Below, piece by piece: positions 23,418 to 35,400 of a stretch of DNA of 64,000 nt. Numbering within the stretch: the first letter of the stretch is position 1; each line of letters starts with the position of its first letter. Position numbers and translations under genes: made by a program. The notes under the pieces were generated by a model that worked only from the letters and a program-made list of their open reading frames with translations, did not search any database and was not told the DNA's origin. Source of the stretch: Budorcas taxicolor (taxonomy: Eukaryota; Chordata; Mammalia; Artiodactyla; Bovidae); contig NC_068928.1 in the NCBI RefSeq assembly GCF_023091745.1, forward strand, positions 10,682,001 to 10,746,000. Direction: 5' to 3'.

Positions 23418-26400
23418 CTGGTGAAAGAAACAGAAAATACAAAATAAAAACCTCAGGCAACTGAATAATTCAGAATCAAATAATAGCTCTTTTGTAGCTC
23501 ATGAACATCTGAACATGGCAAGCTCTCTTAAAAGTCTTCTCTTTGCTTCTATGTTTACTCCAAAAGTTAGCAAGCTTTCAAAGTTTATTTCAAGCTCTGT
23601 CAATTCAAGACAGTGACAATAAAAGGCACATTGGAGGGGAATTCCCTGGTGGTCCAGTGGTTAGGGGACCTTCCCAGGCGACTCAATGGTAAAGAGTCCA
23701 CCTGTCAATGCAGGAGACGCAAGAGGCATGAGTTAGATCCCTAGGTTGGGAACATCCCCTGGAGGAGGAAATAGCAACCTGCTCCAGTATTCTTGTCGGG
23801 AAAATCCCATGGACAGAGGAGCCTGGTGGGCTACAGTCCCTGGGGTCATGAAGAACTGGACAGGACTGAGCGTGGATGCACACCTGCCGATGGTTAGGAC
23901 TCGGAGCTTTCACAGGGTTTCATCCCTGGCTGGGGAACTATTCTTAAGAAACCAGCAAGCTGCCAGGCGTGGCCAAAAAAAAAAAAAGCACACAGGGAAA
24001 AAAAAGTGTGTTCAGATTTGGCTGTCTACCCAGCACATATTCAACACCCTAGAGGAGATGACTGGGTTCAGTATAAACTCTTGAGAAGTGCCTGGGAAGT
24101 CTTATCTAAGGTGTGAAACTGTAGAAACACACAGGTCCGGTTCTAGGAATGAAATGAAGCCTCCCGAGTGTTTTTCAGACAACACTTAATTTGCACTTAG
24201 GCCAGATGATCCTGTTACAAGCCCCAGCCCCTCAAAATGTTCTGTAGAAGGAGAAATCATATTAGACTATCAAGGGCAGACATGAATTCAATTAGTGAAA
24301 ACAGCTGCTAGCATTTAATGGCGGTGGGACGGGAACTAGGCCAGAACTATACAGAAAGCGCACACTCCTGAGGAGGGGGGTTCAGGGAATGGCCATGTGC
24401 AGGAGGGGAGATCCTTGGGAATCCTGGCTAATCCAAGTACAGGCTTATCCAGTCATCTAGGAGTTCTGCTGTCCCATTAAGTAACTGTGGCAGAGGACAG
24501 GGAGCCCGCTAACGCAACTCTTCACATCAGGCAGACACTTCATAGTATCAGGTGGAGCTGAACTTGCCATATCCTTCTTACTGAGCAAATCAGGATCTCG
24601 TCCATTCTCAAGGATCTAATTTTGGAAAATTACTATGGAACAGTTCTTGAGCATTTACTAGTCAGGCACTGGCCTAGGTGTTTTTCCACATTATCATCTC
24701 ATTTTAACCTTCACCACATATATCCCCTCTTTTGGATCCACCATACAGGAAAGGAAGCCAGAAGTAACGTGTTCAAAGTTTCATATCTACAAAGCGCTCA
24801 CTCCATGGCAGTCTGAATGTGTTCCCCCAAATTTACACGGTGAAATCCTAACTCTCAAGGTCCTGACATTAGGAGGTAAGGCCTTCGGGACTGAGATTCG
24901 GTCGCCACAGTGGAGCCCTCGTGAGTGCAGTGACGGGCCCATGAGAGCTCCTTCGCCTCTGCTGCCAGCTCAGGACACAGCAAGAAGACGCCATCTATAA
25001 ACCACGAAGTAAGCCTTCACTGGACATCGCATCTGCTGGGACCTTACTCTTGGAATTCCCAGCCTTCAGAAATAAACTTCTGTGGTTTATAAGCCACCCA
25101 CTTCATGCTATTTTTGTTATGGCAGCCCAAACAGGCTAAGACACTCCAGAACCTGCCTAGCAGTTATCTGCCTCAGGTTAGGAAAGGTTTGTAGATTTCT
25201 TCTGTACTTACCTTGAAGCGAACATATTCCATGCTTTACCCACTATCGTATCAAGTGGTTTTACTAAGGACTGGCTATTGCTGACCAAGGCTGCAGACTT
25301 CTCATATTTCCTGAAGGCTCGCTGGGTTTTCCACACACTGAAAGCGTGAACAGGCTCTAACCAGGAAGTATAGAGAGCTGGATCTTTAAATGCTCCTAGA
25401 GTAAAACGACAAGCCATTGTTTATATCACAAATCATTACTCTTGGCAACAAATTAATAAACACTTTCCTTTCCATTTCACCACAAGTCTTTCGTATTGCC
25501 TTTTAAAACTAGCTTTATATTGCTTTTGGATAAATGATCCATGTTCATCATTATTAAAAAAATTCACACCATTCAGAGAAGTATTAAGAAGAAAATTTAC
25601 GTCAACTCAACAGTTGAAATGTCACCACCCAGAAATAATGACTGTGAACAGTCTGCTGACCCTCTCTTTTATTGGAATTTTACACGCATGCTCTTATGTG
25701 ATTTGTATTTTCCATCCACTAATATGTTGTGAACCTCTTTTCCATGTCAATAAATATCACTCATATTTTTAAAAGCTTCTATGAACATATCATTTACTTA
25801 ACACATTTCCTACTGCTGGGCATTTTGTTGTTCTCACATTTCTATCAGTGTGAAAGATACTGCAATGAATATCTTTGAAAGAACACCTCTATGTACCTGC
25901 ATCATTTCCTGTGGGCAAATTTTTAAAAGTTAGATTACTTTACATGTCCTTTTATTAATTCTCTTATTTTAAAATCTAAAATGAAGAATAGGAAGAAAGT
26001 ACCGCATCTGATCAACTTGATATGATCTCTTAATTATTACTACTCTTTTATTTAAGGGCGTTACAGGGGCTTTCCTCATGGCTCAGTGGTAAAGACTCTG
26101 CCTCCCAGTGGAGGAGACGTAGGAGACACCGGTTGGATCCCTGGGTTGGGAAGATCTCCTAGAGAAGGGAATGACAACCCACTGCAACATTCTTGCCTGG
26201 GACATCCCAGGGACAGAGGAGCCTGGTGGGCCTACAGTCTATGGGATCTCAAAAAGTCGGACACAACGGGGGGACTAAACAACACAGGAACGAGACTGAC
26301 TCTCTTTATGTCACAGCTGCCACCGGGCCGCACCAAGCCACACTCAGCCGTGTCCGACTCAGTCGAAGGGGTATAAACACAAGCGTGGGGTGTGACCCGT

Positions 26401-29400
26401 GCAGGACCAGGCCTGCCCTGCTTTGCTTATGCCTACGTGATCTGATGGCTGAAGCGCTAACAGATGTCTCTGACTAAGCCTGAAGCCACAGGTGAGGATG
26501 ACAGAGCAACCAGATTCAGGAAGAAAGAATTAAAACTTGTCTCTTATTTACACCACTTCCATTTTGGTGTCTGGTCACATACCGGTACAGGGGTTGCATT
26601 TTGCTACTAAAACAGAGTTTTTCTTTTCCCTTTCTTTAAAAGAATGAATTTGGGGGGTTGGCACTGACATATAACTGCTGAGAACTACTGTAGCAGAGAA
26701 CCCTCCTCGGTGCTCTGTGGTGACCCAAATGGGAAGGAAATCCAAAAAGGGGGTTGCATGTATAGCTGATTCACTTTTCTGTACACCTGAAACTAACACA
26801 ACATTGTAAAGAAACTATACTCCAATAAAAATTAATTTAAAAAAAATTCCAAGAGATACAGGAGAAAAAAAAAAGAGAGAATAAATCTGGGGGGGGAAGT
26901 TCCTGGTGGTTCAGTGGTTAGGGCTGTGAGCTCTCACTGCTAAGGGTGTGGGTTCGATCCGTAGCCAGGGAACTCAAGATCCCACAAGGCACATGATGAG
27001 GCCATCTGTACCATGAACATCGGCAAAATGTGCATCTTAATTTTCACCTTAACTTTGCTCACCCACATCCGCACTGTGCACATCTTTCCCACGAAGGATG
27101 ACCAAGTTAGCAATGGAAGTGTTAAAATGAATCTCTCTGTTGACAGACATTTTACCAAGAGGAGGAAGTCCTGATACAGGTGGCCGAACCTGCCAATCAA
27201 TACCTACCAAAAGAAAAAAAAGAGATTTTACAAATGACCTTGAACAAGAACAGACAAATGTAAGATGATATATGTATTTTATAGAAATTTCCATTTGATA
27301 AGTACAAGTTGGGGGGGTGGCATTCTGCTAAAAAGTTAAACATTCTTATCTGGTTGAACTAAGGTGATTCAAACTATTCAATTCTGAGACAGGCATGACA
27401 TAATTCTTCACTGAATATTAAAGGATGGCAGTAGGCACAAAGGATGGAATTCTACACTGCAATAAAAAGAAACTGACTATGGATATGCAAAAAGACCCAG
27501 ACAGATCTCAGAGGCATGAAGCAAGTTTGACTGAAAAGGTTACATACTGTGAGTCCATTTATAGGACTTTCCTGGGCTCCAAAATCACTGCAGATGATGA
27601 CTGCAGCCATGAAATTAAAAGACTCTTGCTTCTTGGAAGAAAAGCTATGACCAACCTAGACACCATATGAAAAAGCAGAGACATTACTTTGCCGACAAAG
27701 GTCCATATACTCTTAAGCTATGGTTTTTCCATTAGTCATGTATGGATGTGAGAGTTGGACTATAAAGAAAGCTGAGCACCAAAGAATTGATGCTTTTGAA
27801 CTGTGGTGTTGGAGAAGACTCTTGAGAGTCCCTTGGACTACAAGGAGATTCAACCAGTCCATCCTAAAGGAAATCAGTCCTGAATATTCATTGGAAGGAC
27901 TGATGCTGAAGCTGAAACTCCAATACTTTGGCCACCTGATGCAAAGAACTGACTCACTGGAAAAGACCCTGATGCTGGGAAAGATTGAAGGTAGGAAGAG
28001 AAGGGGACAGCAGAGGATGAGATAGTTGGATGGCATACTGACTCGATGGACATGAGTTTGAGTAAGCTCCAGGAGTTGGTGATGGACAGGGAAGCCTGGT
28101 GTGCTGCAATCCATGGGGTCGCAAAGAGTCAGACACGACTGAGAGACTGAACTGAACCAATAGGACCGTCTAGAAAAGGCAAAATCATAGGAATAAAATT
28201 CAGATCAATAGTCACTAGGGGCTTGGGGTGGAGAAAAGAGTGTCTACAAAGGGGTGTGAGGAGACTTTGGAGCATGGAAATACTGTCTCAATTGTGGTGG
28301 TGGTTACACGGTAGTAAGTGTGTCAAAACTCATGGAACTATCCACCTAGAAAGAGTGAACTTCATTCTACATGTCTCTGTGAATAAACAAGCAAAATAGA
28401 TACAAAAATGTTAAGGGATGTAGAAACACCAAACAAAAATAGGATTGAAAATTGACTAGTCAAAGGGAAATATTAAGAAAATACTCTTAAATTATACATA
28501 AGATAGGGGAAAATTTCAGTGTGCAATAACAGTTCAGTTTTCAGCAAAAGAAATTTCAGAACAAATAAAAAAAATACTGGCATACTGAAATCATTGATAA
28601 TAATAAGACAAACAGGCTAACTTAAAAATCTGGAGAGATGTTTGAACAAACATTTCCCCAAAGAAGATAAACAAATAGCTAATAATCACATGAAAAGATG
28701 CTCAACATCACTGTCATTAGGAAAATGCAAACTGAAACCACAAGGAGACACAACTTCACAGCATCTCGTATGGCTAAGTCATTGGCTCTTAAACTGGCTT
28801 TGCAAGCATGTGAGGCACATCTCCCTTTGACTCCTGCTCAAGGAATGTTGCTAGACTTGTCTGTTTATCATGACGGCTGCCTCTTTCCTATCCTAGCAGG
28901 AAACTAAAGGTTTGCTTTCTGGAGAGGACAGGATTGAGTGTCTCTAGTCTGAAGAACGCTAGGCAGAGCTAAGGGCACGGTGCACACCAAAACTAGAGAG
29001 ATCAGGTGTAAAAAGAAAACAAAAAGAGAGATCAACGGAAGTCCAGGATAACCATGGGCCCCACCCCCCCTCAAGACCACTAGGGCTTTGTCTAAACCCT
29101 CTGGACAGAAAATCTAACACAGCAGACAGGCAAACAGAATATCCAGCATGACAGACGTACACGGGCTAGAGAGGGCGAAAAACACTAGACTGAAGCAGGT
29201 CAGAAGGCTCTGGTGAAGGTTTCTCTAGGAAGATGAAACTGATAGAATACTTGAATACAGGCAGACCTTGGAGATTTTGCATGCTTGGTTCCAACCACCA
29301 CAATAAAGTCAATTATCCCAAATTAAAAGACACTTGCTCCTTGGAAGATAAACTATGGTGAACTAGACAGTGTATTAAAAAGCAGAGACATTACTTTGCC

Positions 29401-32400
29401 GACAAGGGTCCATTTAGTCTAAGCTATCGTTTGTCCAGCAGTCATGTATGAATGTGACATTTGGACCATAAAGAAGACCGAGCGCCAAAGAACTGATGCT
29501 TTTGAACTGTGATGTCGGAGAAGACTGTTGAGAGTCCCCTGGAGACTTCTCCCCTGCAAGAAGATCAAACCAGTCCATCCTAAAGGAAATCAGTCCTGAC
29601 TATTCATTGGAAGGACTGATGCTGAAGCTGAAGTTCCAATACTTTGGCCACCTGCTGCGAAGAACTGACTCTTTGGAAAAGACCCTGATGCTGGGAAAGA
29701 TTGAAGGCAGGAGAAGGGGACAATAGAGGATGAGATGGTTGGATGGTATCACCGACTCAATGGACATGAATTTGAGCAAGCTCTGGGAGATGGTGAAGGA
29801 CAGGAGAGCCTGGCGTGCTGCAGTCCATGGGGTCGAAACTGTCAGACACAACTGAGAGACTGAAAAACAATCCCAACAAAGCATGTCACACAAATATTTT
29901 TTTCATTTCCCAGAGCATATAAAAGTTATGTTTACACTACACTGTAATCTATCAATTCTGCAATAGCACTGTGTCTAAAAAAACAGCATACCGACCTTAA
30001 TTGAAAAATGCTTTATTAGTGCTAAAAAATGCTAACCATCATCTGAACTTTCAAGATATAATCCTTTTTTTAACTTGAAAGTTGTTTTGCAATAGTAATG
30101 TCAAAGGGACTGTCCTGGTGGTCCCATGGTTGAGAGTCCACCTGCTGATCCTCGGTCCGGAAGGATCCCACATGCTGCAAGGTAGCTAAGCCTGTGAGCT
30201 GCAACTCCTGAGCCCACACTGTAGAGCCCGTGCTCTACAACAAGTGGAGACACCAAAACGAGAAACCTGGGCACCGCAACTAGGGAGTAGCCTCTGGCGC
30301 CACAACTAGAGAAAGCCTGTGCGCAGTAGCACAGGTCCAACACAGCCAAAATAAAGAAATAGTTGTTTAAAAAAAAAACACACACGATGACATTAAAAAC
30401 TATAGTAACATCAAAGATTACACATCACCATAACAAACATAGTAATAAGAAAAAGGGGTGAAATACTGTGAGAATGGCCAAAACGTGCCACAGAGACGTG
30501 TAGTGAGCGAACACCGCTAGAAAAAAGGTGCCAACAAATTTGCTAGATGAAGGGTGGCCACAAACCTTCAATCTGTCAAAGAACACAATATCTGCAAAGT
30601 GCAATAAAACAAGGTATGCCTGGTATCAGGAAAAAAAAAATTTAGACAAGTAGTGAAACAAGGCTGAATAATTGACAGGTACATAGAAAAACTAAGCAAA
30701 CAAGAAAACAAGGCAATCATTAACTCCAAAGAAAACAAAAAAAATTATACAGGAAGGGAAAAGTAATCATAGGATGCTCTGCTGCTCAGCTGTGAATAGC
30801 ATTTACTTGATCATGATAGTATAAAACCGAGTATCGCTTTAACCCAACGGTGACACTTACGACCGTATCAGAAGGATGAGGAGACAGAGGGTATTTCAGG
30901 GCTTAGGGTCCAGAGTTAGAAAAAAGCTAAATCCTAACCCTCCATGGTGGGAAGTAAATAGGTAATAAATAAATGAAAAATCTATACATGGCAATAAATA
31001 GATAAAAACAATAACAAACAAGAGAGTTTTGGGAGACAGTTACCTTTAACAAGGAGACAACAGAAGAAGGTTATGGACTAAGAATTTTTAACAACCAGCT
31101 TCACAGAATTAATTCACTATTTAGGTACATATAAAGTTATGGCGCATATGGTAGAAAACTATGCAGCTACTGAAAAGAACAAGGCATGTCTAAATGAATG
31201 AATTGGAATAAAGGCTAGAGAATACTACATTGAAAAAAGCAGAACAAAAAATTACATAGTGAAGGCTATGGTTTTTCCAGTGGTCATGTATGGATGTGAG
31301 AGAGGGACTATAAATGAGATGGCTAGATGGCATCACTGACTCGATGCACATGAGTTAGGGTGAACTCCGGGAGTTGGTGATGGACAGGGAGGCCTGGCAT
31401 GCTGCAATTCATGGGGTTGCAAAGAGCTGGACACGACTGAGTGACTGAACTGAACTGAATATGATGTTAGTTTTATTTTTTTAAGGTGTGTTTATATATA
31501 TCCGTCCTTAGAACTCCGACTCTCATGTGAATACATTAATGCAAACTAGCAAAAAGCAAATAGATGGGGAAACAGTGGAAACAGTGGCCGACTTTACTTT
31601 CTGGGGCTCCAAAATCACTGCAGATGCTGATTGCAGCCATGAAATTAAAAGACACTTACTCCTTGGAAGGAAAGTTACGACCAACCTAGATAGCATATTC
31701 AAAAGCAGAGGCATTACCTTGCCAACAAAGGTCCGTCTAGTCAAGGCTATGGTTTTTCTAGTCGTCATGTATGGATGTGACAGTTGGACTGTGAAGAAGG
31801 CTGAGCGCCGAAGAGTTGATGCTTTTGAACTGTGGTGTTGGAGAAGACTCTTGAGAGTTCCTTGGACTGCAAGGAGATCCAACCAGTCCATTCTAAAGGA
31901 GATCAGTCCTGGGTGTTCATTGGAAGGAATGATGCTAAAGCTGAAACTCCAATACTTTGGCCACCTCATGTGAAGAGTTGACTCATTGGAAAAGACCCTG
32001 ATACTGGGAGGGATTGGGGGCAGGAGGAGAAGGGGATGACAGAGGATGAGATGGATGGATGGCATCACCAACTCGATGGACATGAGTCTGAGTGAACTCC
32101 AGGAGTTGGTGATGGACAGGGAGGCCTGGCATGCTTCGATTCATGGGGTTGCAAAGAGCCGGACACAACTGAGTGACTGAACTGAATAAAATTTTTAAAT
32201 CCTGTAAGTAAAACTTGAAAGTAAGTAAAATTGTGATTTAGCTTGGTTCAGAGGGCCAAGCCAAAAGCTGTGGAAAATTCTTCCCAGGCCTTAACGGTTT
32301 AATCAAGAAACTGCCAGCATGTACCCTGCTGATCGTTATGGACCAATGATGCCTGTGTTCCTTCCATGTCCCTCTTTTGGAAAAGCAGTGTCTACCAGTT

Positions 32401-35400
32401 ATCCTCCACCTGTTCCAGCATGGTCTGTAGGGAGTGGGGCGTGCTTAGAGAGCGATACGCAGGAAATCTCACCCGAGAGACGTAAATCCACACCTGGACC
32501 TGCTTTTAGATGACAAGATTCTGAATTTCAGGCTGATGGGCTAAAGGAATGTGCTAGTAGGCTGCCGTGCTAACTTTGGAGGGCCTGGGACGGGTTAAGT
32601 ACATTCTGCAAGTGGGGGGACACGAGCATGAGGTGAGAGAGGGCAGAGGGCGGCAGCCAGCTTCCAGCATCAACTCCTGCGCTCCTCGCCCTTGGTGCTC
32701 AGGCTCTCGCATGGTCTTCTCCCCATGGGAAAGGGCTGACCTTAATAACCAAAAGGGTGATGCGAAGTGATGGCATGTGACTTCCAAAGCTAGGTCATAG
32801 GAGATACTAACTGCTGCCTTGCTCTTTCCTGGGCCACTCATTCTTCCTGTTCTGAGGACATGGAGAAAGATACATTGCTGAAGGAGATACTGATGGGGTC
32901 GATCTTCACACAGAGCATTCCGATAACGCATGAGAGGAGCTTTAAAACTACATCCTTCAACCTGGTTAGTGACATAAATACATTTATTCATACATTTACG
33001 CTGGCCACCTGATGTGAAGAGCTGACTCATTGGAAAAGACCCTGATGCTGGGAAAGATTGAAGGCAGGAGGAGAAAGGGATGACAGAGGATGAGATGGCT
33101 GGATGGCATCCCCGACTCAATGGACCTGAGTTTGAGCAAAGTCCAGGAGATACTCAAACATCTGGTGTTCTGCAGTCCATGGGGTCACAAACTGTCAGAC
33201 AAAACTGAGTGGCTGAACAACAAAAAGTTATAGGAAAACATTTAAATGTTCAAAATTCATATCTATAACTGAAAAAATGTTGATACTCTAAATTCCCATA
33301 TGGAAAAATGACTAAACAAACAGTGGTTTATTGACCTGAGAGGGCCCAGAGTCCCATGTCATAAGCTACCCTGAGGTACACTGTGTTCCTTGATAACAGA
33401 TATTGCCAGAAAAACAGGTCCTGTGGCCAAAAAGTTTCCGAAGCATTACTTAAGATGTGAACTTTCCACTTATCTCCAAACCTCAGGCACTATGATCTAA
33501 AATCCATAAGGTGTTACAAGTAAATGTAGAGGAAATCCACTCTCATAGTACTGAAACCTAACTGATTGTAATCTGTGATAAAATATCTGCTCCCAAAATT
33601 GCACACAGTAGTAACTTCCAGTAAAACATGAGACTGAACATACCGGTTTACTCCTCAAATCTCACTAACAACACGAATTTTTTTTTTAAAGGCACGAAAA
33701 AAATGGAAAGAAGATAGTGGTGACAATTTTCGAAACTGGAAAGCAAATGAACCAGTGGTTACTGACGCAGCAAAAACTGAGACTTCTACCCACAGTGAAG
33801 GTCCTAGATGCTGACCAAGCGCTTCTAGAAAAGGAAGAGATGGGAGGATTAGTTAAAAACCTGTATGAGAAGCAGTGAGAGCTCCAGACCCTTCCCCAGC
33901 CCCTGCAGTAGGTGGGCTGTCCCCCACCCCCATCTTGAAAGGGGGTTTCTACTCAGTAAAGGCTAAACCTCTGAAAAGAATAAACACCCCAGATAAAGAT
34001 CTCTGCACTCATAAAGTTTACAGTGTCATGAGATAAAAGATCCACACTAAGGAATTCCAGAATGCTAGACACAAAGAGAAAACCCTAAAAGATATGAGAG
34101 AATGAAACAGGATTAGAAATCAGACTGAAGTGGGACTGCTCAGCTGTAACACTGGAAGCTGGAAGATTATAGAGCAAGCTTTCAAGACACTGAGTAAAAA
34201 TGATTCCTAGCCTCAAATCCTATACCTGGCTGAATCATCAATCAAAAAAAAAAAAAAAAAAAAGGCAGGATAATGACATCTGCAGCCTGAAAATGTGTAC
34301 CTTCCCCGTACACTTTCTTACAAAGCTCCTGGAGGGCAGTGTTCAGATGAGGGAATAAGCGCAGAAAGAGGAAGATCTGGAATCCAGGAACCGGGCTAGA
34401 ATACAGAAGGAGGCAGAGAGGCCGGTGCATCTGCTTCTCACGCCTGCAGAGTAACCACTGCAAGCCTGAAGGGTGACGGCCTCTGGAAGGGACATCTTTA
34501 AGAAGGCAATGGGAGTAATAACATTACCTGATGGGTTGGCTGGGAAGGGTTTCATTTTTATGGGAAAGTTTAGGGGTAAATTCGTAATAGGTACAAAGAG
34601 TATCAACCAAGTAATAATTAACTCTAGGAGGAAAAAATAAACAGTACATGAAATAAAATGTAATCTGTGTATGTAGTACATGGCTCAACTGTGAATAAAA
34701 TTTACATAGCAAAAATGATACAAACACTGAAAACTTATTTTCACTAGACTGGGAGGCAAGAGGGAAGGTGTGTGTAGAGGGTATAAGAAGATTTAATTCT
34801 CAGTTTTATGCTAGGCAGGCAGAGGATATCTAAACCTAGAAAATAAAACAAATAACAGAATAAGGAAGATGTTTAGAAATGGAGGCCAATTCCAGAAAGA
34901 ACGTCTCAAATCACTGAAAGCAGTGCCCGCTGGGCTGTGGAGAAGTGGAGAACTGACTGTTCTCTTCCCCATTATAAATTCATACCTGGCAATTACTTGA
35001 CTTTTTAAAAAACTTAAGATGTACTTTACATACAATGTGATACACAGATTTAAATATACACTTAAATGAGTTCTGACAACTTGATTTTTTTAAAAAAACT
35101 ACATTCATATATTACTTTGATAAAAATAAAATAAAAATAATTGTTACACTCATCTGAATTTTTTTTTTTTTTTTTTTTTTTGAGAAATGAAACTGTGAAG
35201 TGATTAAGAAATCTTCCCAGGATATTCTGGTGAGTTTTTGTAGGAGCCTCCCAGATCAGAAGAAGGCACTATTATTTCAACTGGCTCAAGCCAGTTTATA
35301 TTGGGAACTTCAGTACAGGCATTTTTCCCAGCTTGTGGGCTGCATATTTTTAAAATACCCTTTACCTTCTTCCATTTTCGCATTAGAAATGAGCATCTGT

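Larger units (their letters stand above)
29257..30628. mobile_element. Tigger1-like DNA transposon, internally deleted and twice interrupted
   Basis: Ends ACAGGCAGACCTTGGAGATT and GCAATAAAACAAGGTATGCC form the Tigger inverted repeat. Internal matches include CATATAAAAGTTATGTTTAC, TGCTAACCATCATCTGAACT and GGCCACAAACCTTCAATCTG. The transposase is gone. Confidence 0.85.
27204..35365 (-). other. TUBD1: TUBD1 intron 27204-35365, repeat-dense
   Basis: About 8.2 kb between coding exons 5 and 6. Holds five BovB 3' fragments, all on + (antisense to TUBD1), a Tigger nest, L1 relics and, between them, unrecognised sequence (about 28.8-29.25, 30.63-31.1, 32.2-33.0 and 33.22-34.99 kb). Repeats of this kind are tolerated in introns; no exon is visible. 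Confidence 0.75.

Noticed and set aside
24809..25143. Intact endogenous retrovirus
   Set aside because: Only an LTR-like relic is present; there is no paired LTR or retroviral coding sequence nearby.
31523..32083. 186-codon minus-strand ORF (and its copies at 41364, 62539)
   Set aside because: Antisense of BovB ORF2; the sense frame on the opposite strand matches the LINE protein.
32554..33120. 188-codon minus-strand ORF in a TUBD1 intron
   Set aside because: Partly antisense to a BovB fragment, no recognisable domain, and no delta-tubulin exon is missing that it could supply.
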